A DNA stretch of 64,000 nt from Sulfurimicrobium lacus (GTDB lineage: Bacteria; Pseudomonadota; Gammaproteobacteria; Burkholderiales; Sulfuricellaceae): contig NZ_AP022853.1 in the NCBI RefSeq assembly GCF_011764585.1, positions 1,285,501 to 1,349,500 of the forward strand. The letters are read 5' to 3'. The notes under the pieces were generated by a model. That model was not told where the DNA came from and did no database searches. It saw only the letters and a list, made by a program, of their open reading frames with translations. Below, piece after piece: positions 36,119 through 46,625 of this stretch. Made by a program: the position numbers and the translations under genes. Each line of letters begins with the position of its first letter. The stretch's first letter is position 1.

Positions 36119-37183
36119 ATGAAAATCGCAGTCTTGCCCGGTGACGGCATCGGCCCGGAAATCGTGGCTCAAGCAGTAAAAGTACTAAAAGCGTTGGCCA
36201 GCGACGGTCTGAAGGTCGAGCTGGAACAGGCGCATATCGGCGGTGCGGGTTACGACGCGGCGGGCGATCCCTTGCCGGACGCCACCATGAAGCTGGCGCA
36301 GGATTCCGATGCCGTGTTGCTCGGCGCCGTGGGCGGCTGGCAATACGACACCCTGCCGCGGCCGATGCGCCCGGAGCAGGGTTTGCTGCGCATTCGCAAG
36401 GGCATGGGCGTGTTCGCCAATCTGCGTCCGGCGCTGCTCTATCCCGAACTGGCGAGCGCTTCCACGCTCAAGCCAGAAGTGGTGTCCGGCCTGGATATCA
36501 TGATCGTGCGCGAGCTCACGGGGGATATTTATTTCGGCCAGCCGCGCGGCATCCAGGTTAATGATAAAGGCGAGCGCGAAGGCATCAATACCATGCGTTA
36601 TTGCGAATCCGAAATCCGCCGCATCGCCAAGGTGGGCTACGAAATCGCCATGAAGCGCAGCCGCAAGCTGTGTTCCGTGGACAAGGCCAACGTGCTGGAA
36701 ACCACGGAACTGTGGCGCGAGATCGTGACCGGCATGAACAAGGACTACCCCGAGGTCGAACTTTCGCACATGTACGTGGACAACGCCGCGATGCAACTGG
36801 TGCGCGCGCCCAAACAGTTCGACGTGATGATCACCGGCAACATCTTCGGCGATATTCTGTCCGACGAGGCTTCCATGCTGACGGGTTCCATTGGCATGCT
36901 GCCTTCGGCATCGCTGGACGCCAACAACAAGGGCTTGTACGAGCCGAGCCACGGCTCCGCGCCGGACATCGCCGGCAAGGATATCGCCAACCCGCTGGCG
37001 ACCATTCTCTCGGTGGCGATGATGCTGCGCTATACCTTCAACAACGAGGAAGCGGCGGGTCGCATCGAAAATGCGGTGAAAAACGTGCTGGCCCAGGGCT
37101 ATCGTACCGCGGATATCTATACCGAAGGCACGAGGAAGGCATCGTGCAGTGAAATGGGCGCCGCAGTCGTGGCGGCCCTGTAA
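36119..37183 (+). CDS. leuB: 3-isopropylmalate dehydrogenase
   Basis: A 354-residue NAD-dependent decarboxylating dehydrogenase. [11 protein letters not shown] at the start, the substrate-binding [12 protein letters not shown] region, and [17 protein letters not shown], then [15 protein letters not shown], the metal and NAD signatures, are all present. It makes 4-methyl-2-oxopentanoate. Last of the leucine genes, 27 nt before asd. Confidence 0.97.
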   Translation: MKIAVLPGDGIGPEIVAQAVKVLKALASDGLKVELEQAHIGGAGYDAAGDPLPDATMKLAQDSDAVLLGAVGGWQYDTLPRPMRPEQGLLRIRKGMGVFANLRPALLYPELASASTLKPEVVSGLDIMIVRELTGDIYFGQPRGIQVNDKGEREGINTMRYCESEIRRIAKVGYEIAMKRSRKLCSVDKANVLETTELWREIVTGMNKDYPEVELSHMYVDNAAMQLVRAPKQFDVMITGNIFGDILSDEASMLTGSIGMLPSASLDANNKGLYEPSHGSAPDIAGKDIANPLATILSVAMMLRYTFNNEEAAGRIENAVKNVLAQGYRTADIYTEGTRKASCSEMGAAVVAAL

Positions 37184-37210
37184 CGAATTTGACGAATCGA
37201 GGTTATTAAA

Positions 37211-38323
37211 ATGATGCAAGTAGGTCTGGTTGGCTGGCGTGGCATGGTGGGTTCGGTGTTGATGCAGCGCATGCGCGAGGAGCGCGATTTCGACGTTATC
37301 GACCCGGTGTTCTTTACTACCTCCAACCCCGGCGGCAAGGGGCCGGACATCGGCAAGGACGTGCCGCCGCTCAAGGATGCGAAAGACATCAATGAACTAA
37401 AGGCGATGGACGCCATCATTTCCTGCCAGGGGGGAGACTACACCAAGGAAGTGTACGGTGAACTGCGTGCCGCCGGCTGGCAGGGCTACTGGATCGACGC
37501 CGCTTCCACGCTGCGCATGAAGGACGACGCCATCATCATCCTCGATCCGGTCAACCAGAACGTGATCAAGGACGGCCTGGCCAAGGGCATCAAGACCTAC
37601 GTCGGCGGCAACTGCACCGTCAGCCTGATGCTGATGGCTATCGGCGGCCTGTTCGAGAAAGGGCTGGTCGAGTGGATCAGCCCCATGACCTACCAGGCAG
37701 CGTCCGGTGCCGGCGCGCGCAACATGCGCGAACTGATCCAGCAGATGGGCGCAGTCAACGGCGAGGTCAAGGGCTTGCTGGACGACCCCGCTTCGGCGAT
37801 CCTGGAGATCGACAAAAAAGTGGCGGACTTCATCCGCTCGGACAAGTATCCTCTTGATGCATGGCCCGTGCCGCTGGCCGGCTCCCTGATTCCGTGGATC
37901 GACGTCCAGCTGGAATCCGGCCAGAGCAAGGAAGAATGGAAAGCGCAGGTGGAGTGCAACAAGATCCTGGGCCGCAGCGGCAACCAGGTTCCCATCGACG
38001 GTTTGTGCGTACGCGTCGGCGCCATGCGCTGCCACAGCCAGGCGCTGACCATCAAGATGACCAAGGATGTGCCGCTGGACGAAATTCACGGCATCATTGC
38101 CGCGCACAACGCCTGGGTCAAGGTCGTGCCGAACGACCGCGAGATCACCATGAAAGAGCTCACCCCGGCTGCAGTGACCGGAACGCTGACGGTGCCGGTA
38201 GGCCGCATGCGCAAGCTCACCATGGGACCGCAGTATTTGTCAGCCTTCACCGTGGGCGACCAGCTATTGTGGGGTGCGGCCGAGCCGCTGCGCCGCATGC
38301 TGCGTATGTTGGTTGAGTCTTGA
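37211..38323 (+). CDS. asd: Aspartate-semialdehyde dehydrogenase
   Basis: A 370-residue enzyme reducing aspartyl phosphate to the semialdehyde for Lys, Met, Thr and DAP synthesis. [15 protein letters not shown] is the NADP fold, [10 protein letters not shown] has the active-site Cys (about 136), and the length matches the Gram-negative type. It stands between leuB and fimV, the usual betaproteobacterial order. A hairpin follows the stop codon. Confidence 0.97.
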   Translation: MMQVGLVGWRGMVGSVLMQRMREERDFDVIDPVFFTTSNPGGKGPDIGKDVPPLKDAKDINELKAMDAIISCQGGDYTKEVYGELRAAGWQGYWIDAASTLRMKDDAIIILDPVNQNVIKDGLAKGIKTYVGGNCTVSLMLMAIGGLFEKGLVEWISPMTYQAASGAGARNMRELIQQMGAVNGEVKGLLDDPASAILEIDKKVADFIRSDKYPLDAWPVPLAGSLIPWIDVQLESGQSKEEWKAQVECNKILGRSGNQVPIDGLCVRVGAMRCHSQALTIKMTKDVPLDEIHGIIAAHNAWVKVVPNDREITMKELTPAAVTGTLTVPVGRMRKLTMGPQYLSAFTVGDQLLWGAAEPLRRMLRMLVES

Positions 38324-38324
38324 A

Positions 38325-38352
38325 AACGGGTATTTTCGAAAAAATGCCCGTT
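38325..38352 (+). terminator. Hairpin after asd
   Basis: AACGGG-TATTTT, a short loop, then AAAAAATG-CCCGTT form an imperfect stem immediately after the asd stop, followed by GTTCC. U-tract weak; likely terminator or processing site. Confidence 0.55.
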
Positions 38353-38511
38353 GTTCCTGCGCTGGGTTTTATTGATTAATGTTGGTTAATAAATTCAGAA
38401 GGTGTTGTTTTTAAGTCGACTTTTTACCATACTTGACACACAAGTTTAGCTTGCATCACTAACTATATGATGTTAAGTTAAATACCCTAGCAAAAATATC
38501 ATGAGGGTGGC

Positions 38512-41436
38512 ATGGCGCGCGCATTCAAATTAAAACCATGGGTATATGCAGGCTTGTTAGCGCTGTCCCCGCTGGCTGCCGACGCAGCTGGGCTGGGCAA
38601 GCTGACTGTCACATCTGCACTGGGACAACCTTTGCGGGCAGAGATCGAGCTGGTGTCGGTCCAGAAAGACGAGCTGAGTTCCATCGCGGCGCGCCTCGCC
38701 TCTGCCGATGCATTCAAGGAAGCCAGCATCGAGCGCAGCGGTGCGCTGATGGACATCAAATTCAATGTCGATCAGAAAAAAGACGGCTCCCCGGTTCTCA
38801 AGCTCTCAACCGTTCAGCCGCTCAACGAGCCCTTCCTGGATATGTTGATCGAACTCAACTGGGCGGCTGGCCGCCTGTTGCGCGAATACACCGTACTGCT
38901 TGATCCGCCAGGGTACGCCGCCCCCCAGTCGGTGGCACCGGTGGCTGTGTCTACCGTCAAGTCAGCCGTGACCGCAGCGCCAGCACCACGCCAGGAATCC
39001 AGTCCAATACCGAGCGGAAAAGCGGCGGAAGCCAAGCCTGCAAATGCGCCCACACCGGCTACCCAGACTGCAGCACCTGAAAAGCAAAATGGTGAAATCA
39101 AGAGTTACGGTCCGGTCAAAAAGGGTGAAACCCTCAATGGAATCGCATCCCAGTTGAAACCAGAGGGCTACAACCTCGAACAAATGCTGGTGGCTTTGTA
39201 TCAAAACAACAAAAATGCTTTTTCCGGCAATAACATGAACCGGCTCAAAGCTGGTCAGATACTGCGTGTCCCCGAGGAGCAGCAGCTTGCTTCCGTCAAC
39301 CGTTCAGAAGCTTCCCACGAAGTTAAAGCCCATACGTCCGACTGGAATGCATACCGCCAAAAACTTGCAGCCGCGGTAACCGAGGCGCCAGCCCCCAAAG
39401 TAGAGGCGCCCAGGCAGGAAGCCAAGGGCAAGATCACCACAGCGGTGGAGGATAAAGCTGCGCTTCCGGCTCCATCAAAGGATGTACTCAAGGTAACCAA
39501 GGGCGAAGCGCCAGCCAATGCCAAAGACATGCAATCCTTGCAAAGCAAGGTGCAGTCTCTGCAGGAAGAAACCACTGCGCGGGAAAAATCGCTCAAGGAA
39601 GCCAACGATCGCATTGCGGCGCTGGAAAAGAACATCAAGGAAATGCAGCAGCTCATCGAGCTGAAGAACAAAAACCTGGCGGACTTGCAGAAACAAGCCA
39701 CAGCCAAGCCGGAACCGGTGGCGCCACCCCCGCCCCCGCCTGTCGCTGCAACGGTCAAGCCTGCAGAGCCCGTTGCCAAGCCTGCAGAGCCGGTAACATC
39801 GCCTGTCGAACCACCCAAGCCGGTCGTCGAAAAGCCGGCTCAACCCAAGCCCGAAGTCAAGCCTCAGGCTGCACCCGGCCTGCTGGACAGCATTACCGGC
39901 AATCCGCTCTATCTTGCCGGGGCTGTCGGCGCGCTGGCGTTGCTGGGCGGGGGGGCGCTTATCGCTATCAACCGCCGGCGCAGAAAGAGTTTGTCGAGCT
40001 TTGAGGACAGTATTCTTACGGGTGGCGACCTCAAGGCCAACACGGTATTCGGTGAGACCGCCGGTGGCGTTGTGGACACCGGTGACACATCTTTCCTGAC
40101 AGATTTCAGCCAGGCCGGACTAGGCACAATCGACACCAATGATGTCGACCCGATCGCAGAGGCCGAGGTTTACATGGCTTATGGGCGCGATGCTCAGGCT
40201 GAAGAAATTCTCAAGGAGGCGATGGTCAAGGATCCCAATCGTCATGAAATCCATTTGAAGCTGCTGGAAATCTATGCCGCACGCAAAAACCTGATTGCTT
40301 TCGAAACGCTTGCTGGTGAACTGTACGCAGCCATCGGCGGCCAATCCAGTCCGCTGTGGGATAAAGTGGCGGAAATGGGACGTGCGCTGGACCCCAATAA
40401 CCCCCTCTACGGTAAGCAGGAAGGCGGCAGAGGCGTGGCCGAATCTGCTGCGGTGGCTGCGGTTGCCGCGGTAGCCGTCGATCTGGCCGCACCGACCCAG
40501 GGTTTGGTCGAAGAAGAGGTCGAGGCAGCAGCACCCGAGGAGGATTTGACTTCGGATCTTGATTTTGGATTGGACGAGGAGCCTGCCGCAGCAGCAGAAG
40601 TAGAAGAAGAAACGCATGTGACAGAAGCGGCCCCCGTAGAAATGCCAGTGGCCGAGCCCGGCGAGGAGGAATTCGGTGCACTTGAGTTCGATCTGGGATC
40701 GTTTGCAGAACAGCCCGCAGCAGTTTCTCCTGTCGCTGAAGAGAGCACGGCAAGCGAGGTTGAACCCGAGATGGAGTTCGATCTCGGTGAATTGACATCG
40801 CTTCAAACAGAAGTTCAACCTGAAGTTACTTTGCCGCCAGAAACAGAAACAGAAACAGAAGCAAATCAAGAGATTCCTGCTGAAGAAGTCGGTGGTATGG
40901 AGCTTGATCTGGATGCCCTGATGGCGCCATCCGAAGAGGTGCCTGCGACGGTTTCGGTGGCTCACACGGCAGAAGAAGAACTCAATCTGGACTTCTCGCT
41001 GGCGTTGCCGGAGAGTGAGTACGCGGAGAACATCGAAGCTGAAGCCACACCGGCCCAGGAAGAGGAGTCAATCGTTCTCGAATCAGCACCTGTTCAGGAA
41101 GAAGAGGCTCATCTGGATTTCGACTTCGATCTGGGTGAAGAGACAAAAGTTGTCACTCCGGAAGAGAAAATGCCTGCGGCAATGCCGGAACTCGACTTGT
41201 CCGGTATCAGCCTGGACATGGGCGAGCCGACCGAAGTGGCGGCTGCCTCCTTGGCGCCTTCTGGAGAGGAACTGGGCGATTCGACAGAAGCTGCAACCAA
41301 GCTGGATCTGGCGCGCGCCTATGTTGAAATGGGCGATACCGATGGGGCGAGGGAGATTCTGGAAGAAGTGCTGAAGGAAGGTAGTGCCCAGCAGCAGGGC
41401 GATGCCAAGCAATTGCTGGCATCCCTAGACGCGTAA
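38512..41436 (+). CDS. fimV: FimV/HubP-family polar landmark protein
   Basis: A 974-residue inner-membrane protein. Order: signal peptide (about 1-25), FimV N-terminal domain, Pro/Ala linker, LysM (GPVKKGETLNGIASQL to RLKAGQILRVPEE, about 198-250) for peptidoglycan, coiled coil (about 340-395), Pro-rich linker, one membrane helix (about 463-485) with a basic stop RRRRK, a long acidic region and a C-terminal TPR-like motif (LARAYVEMGDTDGAREILEE). FimV/HubP organises type IV pili, chemoreceptors or flagella at the pole. The last 60 residues hold the conserved FimV C-terminal domain. Terminator follows. Confidence 0.93.
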   Translation: MARAFKLKPWVYAGLLALSPLAADAAGLGKLTVTSALGQPLRAEIELVSVQKDELSSIAARLASADAFKEASIERSGALMDIKFNVDQKKDGSPVLKLSTVQPLNEPFLDMLIELNWAAGRLLREYTVLLDPPGYAAPQSVAPVAVSTVKSAVTAAPAPRQESSPIPSGKAAEAKPANAPTPATQTAAPEKQNGEIKSYGPVKKGETLNGIASQLKPEGYNLEQMLVALYQNNKNAFSGNNMNRLKAGQILRVPEEQQLASVNRSEASHEVKAHTSDWNAYRQKLAAAVTEAPAPKVEAPRQEAKGKITTAVEDKAALPAPSKDVLKVTKGEAPANAKDMQSLQSKVQSLQEETTAREKSLKEANDRIAALEKNIKEMQQLIELKNKNLADLQKQATAKPEPVAPPPPPPVAATVKPAEPVAKPAEPVTSPVEPPKPVVEKPAQPKPEVKPQAAPGLLDSITGNPLYLAGAVGALALLGGGALIAINRRRRKSLSSFEDSILTGGDLKANTVFGETAGGVVDTGDTSFLTDFSQAGLGTIDTNDVDPIAEAEVYMAYGRDAQAEEILKEAMVKDPNRHEIHLKLLEIYAARKNLIAFETLAGELYAAIGGQSSPLWDKVAEMGRALDPNNPLYGKQEGGRGVAESAAVAAVAAVAVDLAAPTQGLVEEEVEAAAPEEDLTSDLDFGLDEEPAAAAEVEEETHVTEAAPVEMPVAEPGEEEFGALEFDLGSFAEQPAAVSPVAEESTASEVEPEMEFDLGELTSLQTEVQPEVTLPPETETETEANQEIPAEEVGGMELDLDALMAPSEEVPATVSVAHTAEEELNLDFSLALPESEYAENIEAEATPAQEEESIVLESAPVQEEEAHLDFDFDLGEETKVVTPEEKMPAAMPELDLSGISLDMGEPTEVAAASLAPSGEELGDSTEAATKLDLARAYVEMGDTDGAREILEEVLKEGSAQQQGDAKQLLASLDA

Positions 41437-41458
41437 CGCGCAGCTCTCCAGCGAAGAT

Positions 41459-41493
41459 GCCCTCCATGGCTGTGCCGTGGGGGGCTTTTCATT
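41459..41493 (+). terminator. Terminator after fimV
   Basis: GCCCTCCA and TGGGGGGC pair (one G-U) around TGGCTGTGCCG, followed by TTTTCATTT. It lies 22 nt downstream of the fimV stop. Confidence 0.8.
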
Positions 41494-41501
41494 TCCCGAG
41501 T

Positions 41502-42128
41502 ATGATTGATTTGTCGATTCACCCTACAACAAAAATCCTGCTCTGGCTGGTCTTCGCCATTGCCGTTCAGCGCTTTGATTTTGCCGTGCTCGCGCTGTTT
41601 AGCGTGATCGCCATCTTGTGGATGGCGCTGGCTGGAGGCTTATCCGAAGGGGTGCTAATGCTGCGCCGCGCACGCTGGTTGCTGCTGTCGCTGTTGCTGA
41701 TTTATGCGTTTGCTACTCCCGGGGACCCGGTTTTGCCATTGCTGGGAGCCTTCAGTCCTTCGCTTCAAGGTTTGCGCGGCGGAGCGCTGCAGGCGTGGCG
41801 ACTGGCGCTGTTGCTGGTTGCGCTTGCGCTTTTACTGCGTTCTTGTCCACGAGAGAACTTGTTGAGCGGCCTTTACGTGCTATTACGCCCATTTCGCAAG
41901 GTAGGTATGAATCCTGAGCGTGTTGCGGTGCGACTCTGGCTCACTTTGCACTATGCCGAGCAGCAAACCCGGCAGAAAATGCAAGCCTGGCGGGAAGAGC
42001 TGCGCAGCGCACTCGATCCTGCTCCGAATGTCGCGCTTCATGTTTCTCTCGAACTGCCTGCTTTTACCTGGCGCGATGCCATAGTGCTGGTGCTGGCAAC
42101 GCTCTTGCTGGGATTGGCATTATGGTAA
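41502..42128 (+). CDS. CbiQ-like ECF transporter T-type membrane protein
   Basis: A 208-residue membrane protein with about five hydrophobic segments, beginning MIDLSIHPTTKILLWLVF. The cytoplasmic RLWLTLHYAEQQTRQKMQAW helix near 145-165 resembles the coupling region of CbiQ/EcfT proteins. No ATPase or S-component gene is adjacent, so it is either a solitary T component or a lineage-specific relative. It ends 7 nt inside truA. I start at 41502, downstream of the terminator; the frame is open further upstream. Confidence 0.55.
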   Translation: MIDLSIHPTTKILLWLVFAIAVQRFDFAVLALFSVIAILWMALAGGLSEGVLMLRRARWLLLSLLLIYAFATPGDPVLPLLGAFSPSLQGLRGGALQAWRLALLLVALALLLRSCPRENLLSGLYVLLRPFRKVGMNPERVAVRLWLTLHYAEQQTRQKMQAWREELRSALDPAPNVALHVSLELPAFTWRDAIVLVLATLLLGLALW

Positions 42129-42907
42129 GAATCGCGTTGGGGCTGGAGTACGATGGCAGGCGTTTTTGCGGCTGGCAAAGCCAGTCTTCCGCTTGCGGTG
42201 TGCAGGATGCGCTGGAACAGGCATTGTCTGAAATCGCCGGCGAGCGTATCCGGGTTCACGCCGCAGGACGCACCGACACCGGGGTGCACGCGCTCGCTCA
42301 GGTGATCCATTTCGACACCTCGGCCATTCGGCCGGATGGCGCGTGGGTGCGCGGTACCAATGCCTTGCTGCCGGATAGCGTCAGCGTGCTGTGGGCGTGC
42401 CCGGTGGGGGAGGGGTTTCACGCGCGTTTTTCCGCGCAGGAACGGCGCTACCGTTACATTCTGCTCAACCACCCGGTCCGCCCCGGTTTGTTCAGCGGCA
42501 AAATCGGCTGGTTCCATGTGCCGCTCGACATCGAATTGATGCGCCAGGGTGCGGATTTTCTGGTCGGGGAGCATGATTTTTCCGCTTTTCGTGCGTCTGG
42601 TTGTCAGGCCAAATCGCCGGTCAAGCATCTGCGCGAACTGGCCATAACACGCCAGGGCGACACCCTGATTTTTGACCTCGCCGCCAATGGCTTTCTGCAT
42701 CACATGGTGCGCAATATCGTGGGCTGCCTGGTATACGTCGGCAAGAAAAGGTACCCGCCGGAATGGATCGGAGAATTGCTCGCGAGCGCTGATCGTACCC
42801 GTGCCGCACCAACTTTCGCGCCGGACGGATTGTATTTTTCCGGCGTCACGTATGACCCCAAATGGGATTTGCCGAGGCCATCGCGCGTCCTGCATTTCGA
42901 GTTTTGA
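42122..42907 (+). CDS. truA: tRNA pseudouridine(38-40) synthase
   Basis: A 261-residue enzyme modifying the anticodon stem-loop at 38-40. RIALGLEYDGRRFCGWQ at the start and the catalytic AGRTDTGVHA (Asp52) are intact, as is NGFLHHMVRN-type RNA-binding block. Overlaps the upstream membrane-protein gene by 7 nt, so it is co-translated. Confidence 0.96.
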   Translation: MVRIALGLEYDGRRFCGWQSQSSACGVQDALEQALSEIAGERIRVHAAGRTDTGVHALAQVIHFDTSAIRPDGAWVRGTNALLPDSVSVLWACPVGEGFHARFSAQERRYRYILLNHPVRPGLFSGKIGWFHVPLDIELMRQGADFLVGEHDFSAFRASGCQAKSPVKHLRELAITRQGDTLIFDLAANGFLHHMVRNIVGCLVYVGKKRYPPEWIGELLASADRTRAAPTFAPDGLYFSGVTYDPKWDLPRPSRVLHFEF

Positions 42908-43029
42908 ATGGCTGGTGGCCATGCACCGCATTTCGACATGAACCGATGCTCCAAAAAATCGCGTGATAATCGCCAGGATTTATGAACCATCCGGGTTAAA
43001 ATTCAGGATTCGATACCAGAATTGCTTCT

Positions 43030-43650
43030 ATGACACGCGCCAAGATCTGCGGTATTACCACCATCGAGGACGGCAGGACGGCCGCGCGACATGGCGCCGA
43101 CGCCATCGGTTTGGTCTTTTACCCGCCCAGTCCGCGCCTCGTCTCCGTGACGCAGGCTGCGGAAATTGCCGCTGCGCTGCCGCCTTTCGTCACGACAGTG
43201 GGTTTGTTCGTGAATCCGCAAGCGGGGGAGGTTGAGGCGGTGCTGCGCGAGTTGCGCCTGGATATGCTGCAGTTCCACGGCGACGAAACGCCCGAGTTCT
43301 GCGCCAGCTTCGGTGTGCCCTGGTTGAAAGCGGTACGCGTCAAACCCAGGGTGGATTTGGTACAATGCGCAATTCGTTATCGCGACGCCAGGGGCCTGCT
43401 GCTGGATGCCTTCGTTGCCGGCACGCCGGGCGGAACCGGACTATCCTTCGACTGGGGGCTGATCCCCGCCGAATTGCCTTTACCGGTGATTCTGTCCGGC
43501 GGACTCGACCCGGCAAATGTGCGCACGGCCATCGAGCAGGTCAAGCCTTGGGCGGTTGACGTCTCCAGTGGCGTCGAGGCAAGCAAGGGAATCAAGGATG
43601 CAGCGAAAATCGCCGCATTCATGCGAGGAGTACACAGTGCAAATGTATGA
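43030..43650 (+). CDS. trpF: Phosphoribosylanthranilate isomerase
   Basis: A 206-residue TIM barrel catalysing the Amadori step of tryptophan synthesis. [10 protein letters not shown] (general base Cys7), [17 protein letters not shown] and GLDPANV (phosphate site) are all present. It overlaps trpB by 14 nt. The order trpF-trpB-trpA is the common betaproteobacterial sub-operon, apart from trpEGDC. Confidence 0.96.
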   Translation: MTRAKICGITTIEDGRTAARHGADAIGLVFYPPSPRLVSVTQAAEIAAALPPFVTTVGLFVNPQAGEVEAVLRELRLDMLQFHGDETPEFCASFGVPWLKAVRVKPRVDLVQCAIRYRDARGLLLDAFVAGTPGGTGLSFDWGLIPAELPLPVILSGGLDPANVRTAIEQVKPWAVDVSSGVEASKGIKDAAKIAAFMRGVHSANV

Positions 43651-44836
43651 TCTACCCGACCAGTACGGTCATTTCGGCCCCTACGGCGGAATATTCATGG
43701 CGGAAACGCTGATCGCGGCGGTTGACGAACTGCGCCGGCAGTATGAACGCTTCCGCGACGATCCCGAGTTCAAGGCTGAATTCGCGTACGAGATGAAGCA
43801 CTACGTCGGCCGCCCCAGCCCCATCTACCATGCCAAGAACTGGACTGAGCGTCTGGGCGGGGCGCAGGTTTACCTCAAGCGCGAAGACCTCAACCACACC
43901 GGCGCGCACAAGATCAACAATGCCATCGGCCAGGCGCTGCTGGCGCGGCGCATGGGCAAGAAACGGGTGATCGCCGAAACCGGCGCCGGCATGCACGGCG
44001 TGGCGACTGCCACGGTGGCGGCGCGTTACGGCCTGGAGTGCGTGGTCTACATGGGGGCGGAGGACGTCAAGCGTCAGGCGCCCAACGTCTATCGCATGAA
44101 ACTGCTCGGCGCCACCGTGGTGCCCGTCGAAAGTGGCTCGAAGACACTCAAGGACGCCTGCAACGAGGCGATACGCGACTGGGTGACCAACGTCGAAAAT
44201 ACCTTCTATGTTTTCGGTACGGCAGCCGGCCCCCATCCCTATCCGATGATGGTGCGCGATTTCCAGTGTGTGATCGGCAACGAGGCCAAGGTGCAGATGC
44301 CGGAAATGATCGGGCGCCAGCCTGACGCGGTGATCGCCTGCGTGGGCGGCGGCTCCAACGCCATCGGCCTGTTCCACCCCTACATCTCGGACGAAAGCGT
44401 CAAGCTGATCGGCGTGGAAGCAGCCGGCCTCGGCCTCGAAACCGGCAAGCATGCGGCGCCGCTGAATGCAGGCAAACCGGGCATCTTGCATGGAAACCGG
44501 GTTTACCTGATGCAGGACGAGAATGGCCAGATCATTGAAACCCATTCCATTTCCGCAGGCCTCGACTACCCCGGCGTCGGTCCGGAACACTGCTGGCTCA
44601 AGGACAGCGGCCGCGCCGAATATGTGGCGATAACCGATGCGGAAGCATTGCAGGCGTTCCACGACCTGTGCCGTTTCGAAGGTATCATCCCGGCACTGGA
44701 ATCGAGCCATGCCCTGGCTTATGCCGCCAAACTGGCGCCAACGCTGCCGCAGGACAAAGTGCTGCTGGTCAATCTGTCAGGACGCGGCGACAAGGATATG
44801 AACACGGTGGCGGAATTGTCGGGACTCAAGTTTTAG
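43637..44836 (+). CDS. trpB: Tryptophan synthase beta chain
   Basis: A 399-residue PLP enzyme. [10 protein letters not shown] gives the Schiff-base Lys92; [13 protein letters not shown] is the phosphate loop. I start at GTG 43637 ([14 protein letters not shown]) with GAGGAG 6 nt upstream; ATG 43643 is the alternative. The start lies inside trpF. It joins indole with serine, receiving indole from TrpA through the tunnel. Confidence 0.96.
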   Translation: MQMYDLPDQYGHFGPYGGIFMAETLIAAVDELRRQYERFRDDPEFKAEFAYEMKHYVGRPSPIYHAKNWTERLGGAQVYLKREDLNHTGAHKINNAIGQALLARRMGKKRVIAETGAGMHGVATATVAARYGLECVVYMGAEDVKRQAPNVYRMKLLGATVVPVESGSKTLKDACNEAIRDWVTNVENTFYVFGTAAGPHPYPMMVRDFQCVIGNEAKVQMPEMIGRQPDAVIACVGGGSNAIGLFHPYISDESVKLIGVEAAGLGLETGKHAAPLNAGKPGILHGNRVYLMQDENGQIIETHSISAGLDYPGVGPEHCWLKDSGRAEYVAITDAEALQAFHDLCRFEGIIPALESSHALAYAAKLAPTLPQDKVLLVNLSGRGDKDMNTVAELSGLKF

Positions 44837-44844
44837 GAATATTC

Positions 44845-45645
44845 ATGTCACGTATTGCAGGCACCTTCAGCACTCTCAAACAGCAGGGCAAAACGGCCCT
44901 GATCCCTTTCGTCACCGCCGGCGACCCGTCGCCTGCCCAGACCGTGCCGCTGATGCACAAGCTGGTGGAAGCGGGCGCCAACATCATCGAACTCGGCGTG
45001 CCGTTTTCCGACCCGATGGCGGACGGACCCACTATCCAGCGTGCCAGCGAGCGGGCGCTGAAACACGGCACCGGGCTGAAAGACGTTCTGGCGCTGGTGG
45101 CCGAGTTCCGCAAGACGGATCAGTCTACCCCGGTGGTGCTGATGGGCTACGCCAACCCGATCGAGGCGATGGGCTACGAAAAATTTTCCCAGTCGGCCGC
45201 AAACGCGGGTGTGGACGGCGTGCTGACGGTGGACTATCCGCCCGAGGAAAGTGCCGGCCTGGCCGAGCAACTGAGAAAGCATGAAATCGACATGATTTTC
45301 CTGCTTTCACCAACCACCCCGGACCGGCGTTTTCAGCAGGTGGCGGAACTGGCGAGCGGCTTCATTTATTACGTTTCGCTCAAGGGCGTGACGGGCGCAG
45401 CCAATCTGGATTTGCAGGAAGTCAGCCAGAAAATCCCCGCCATTCACGCTGCCACCAGCCTGCCGGTGGGCGTCGGCTTTGGCATCCGCGATGCCGACAC
45501 CGCGAAAGCGGTCGCGCAGTTCGCCGACGCGGTGGTGATCGGCAGCCGCATCGTGCAGGAAATCGAAAACGCTCCGCAGGGCGCGGTGTTGTCGAATGTG
45601 TATGCCCTGGTGAAGGGTTTTCGTACCGCAATGGACAGCAAGTAA
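44845..45645 (+). CDS. trpA: Tryptophan synthase alpha chain
   Basis: A 266-residue TIM barrel that releases indole from indole-3-glycerol phosphate. [18 protein letters not shown] carries both catalytic acids (Glu about 49, Asp about 60). [15 protein letters not shown] is the phosphate site. Eight bases after trpB. No terminator follows; the gap to accD has a repeat. Confidence 0.96.
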   Translation: MSRIAGTFSTLKQQGKTALIPFVTAGDPSPAQTVPLMHKLVEAGANIIELGVPFSDPMADGPTIQRASERALKHGTGLKDVLALVAEFRKTDQSTPVVLMGYANPIEAMGYEKFSQSAANAGVDGVLTVDYPPEESAGLAEQLRKHEIDMIFLLSPTTPDRRFQQVAELASGFIYYVSLKGVTGAANLDLQEVSQKIPAIHAATSLPVGVGFGIRDADTAKAVAQFADAVVIGSRIVQEIENAPQGAVLSNVYALVKGFRTAMDSK

Positions 45646-45654
45646 AAAGCCATC

Positions 45655-45740
45655 GGTTTTCAGCTATCAGCTGTCAGCAAATGCGGGGTAAGACCGCTTC
45701 TCAATTGCTGGCGCTGAAAGCTGATTGCTGTCAGCTAATT
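45655..45740. repeat. AGCTGTCAGC-type repeat between trpA and accD
   Basis: TTTTCAGCTATCAGCTGTCAGC recurs in inverted and direct form as GCTGAAAGCTGATTGCTGTCAGC within 60 bp. These are short AGCTGA-like units of a dispersed intergenic repeat. No other feature is seen here. Confidence 0.5.
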
Positions 45741-45752
45741 TAAGGATAAATC

Positions 45753-46625
45753 ATGAGCTGGTTTCAGAAACTTCTTCCGCCAAAAATCAAACGCAAGATC
45801 AGCAGCGACACCAAGAAGTCCGTTCCGGAAGGATTGTGGAGCAAGTGTCCGACCTGCGAATCCGTGTTGTACCGCACCGACCTGGAAAAGAACCTGGAGG
45901 TATGCCCGAAGTGCGGCCATCACCACCGGATTTCGGCGCGAACCCGCCTGCATGTTCTGCTCGATGCAGAGCCGCGGGTCGAGATCGGCGCCGAGGTGCT
46001 GCCGGTCGACAGCCTGAAGTTCAAAGACAGCAAACGTTATCCCGACCGTCTGGTCGATGCGAGCCGCGATACCGGCGAGACCGATGCGCTGGTGGTGATG
46101 AGAGGGGCTGTCAAGGGTATTCCCCTGGTGGCCGCGGCATTCGAATTCAAGTTCATGGGCGGTTCGATGGGTTCAGTGGTGGGCGAACGCTTCGTGCGCG
46201 GTATCAATGTCTGCCTTGAACACAACCTACCTTTCGTCTGCTTCGCCGCCAGCGGCGGGGCGCGCATGCAGGAAGGGCTGCTTTCCCTGATGCAGATGGC
46301 CAAGACCAGTGCGGCGCTGGCCAAACTGGCCGAAGCGCGTTTGCCGTTCATTTCTGTGCTGACCGATCCGACCATGGGCGGCGTTTCCGCCAGCTTCGCC
46401 ATGCTCGGCGACGTCATCGTGGCAGAGCCCAATGCGCTGATCGGTTTTGCCGGGCCGCGCGTGATCGAGCAGACGGTGCGTGAAACCTTGCCCGAAGGAT
46501 TCCAGCGCGCTGAATTCCTGGTCGATCACGGTGCTGTTGACCTGATCATCGACCGTCGTGAGATGCGTGACCGCTTCGCCAATATGCTCACCATGATGAC
46601 GCGGATGCCGGCGGCGCATGCCTGA
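45753..46625 (+). CDS. accD: Acetyl-CoA carboxylase, carboxyltransferase beta subunit
   Basis: A 290-residue subunit. A zinc ribbon CPTC...CPKC (Cys32, 35, 51, 54) precedes the crotonase-like carboxyltransferase fold with [10 protein letters not shown] and [16 protein letters not shown]. It makes malonyl-CoA with AccA. The stop overlaps the folC start by 8 nt, and the accD-folC pair is common in proteobacteria. Confidence 0.97.
   Translation: MSWFQKLLPPKIKRKISSDTKKSVPEGLWSKCPTCESVLYRTDLEKNLEVCPKCGHHHRISARTRLHVLLDAEPRVEIGAEVLPVDSLKFKDSKRYPDRLVDASRDTGETDALVVMRGAVKGIPLVAAAFEFKFMGGSMGSVVGERFVRGINVCLEHNLPFVCFAASGGARMQEGLLSLMQMAKTSAALAKLAEARLPFISVLTDPTMGGVSASFAMLGDVIVAEPNALIGFAGPRVIEQTVRETLPEGFQRAEFLVDHGAVDLIIDRREMRDRFANMLTMMTRMPAAHA

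Noticed and set aside
36185..37219. 344-codon minus-strand frame under leuB
   Set aside because: His/Arg/Gly-rich mirror of leuB with no start signals.
38434..38480. TTGACA upstream of fimV as a promoter
   Set aside because: No -10-like hexamer at 16-18 nt; the nearest TATATG is about 25 nt away, so I did not list it.
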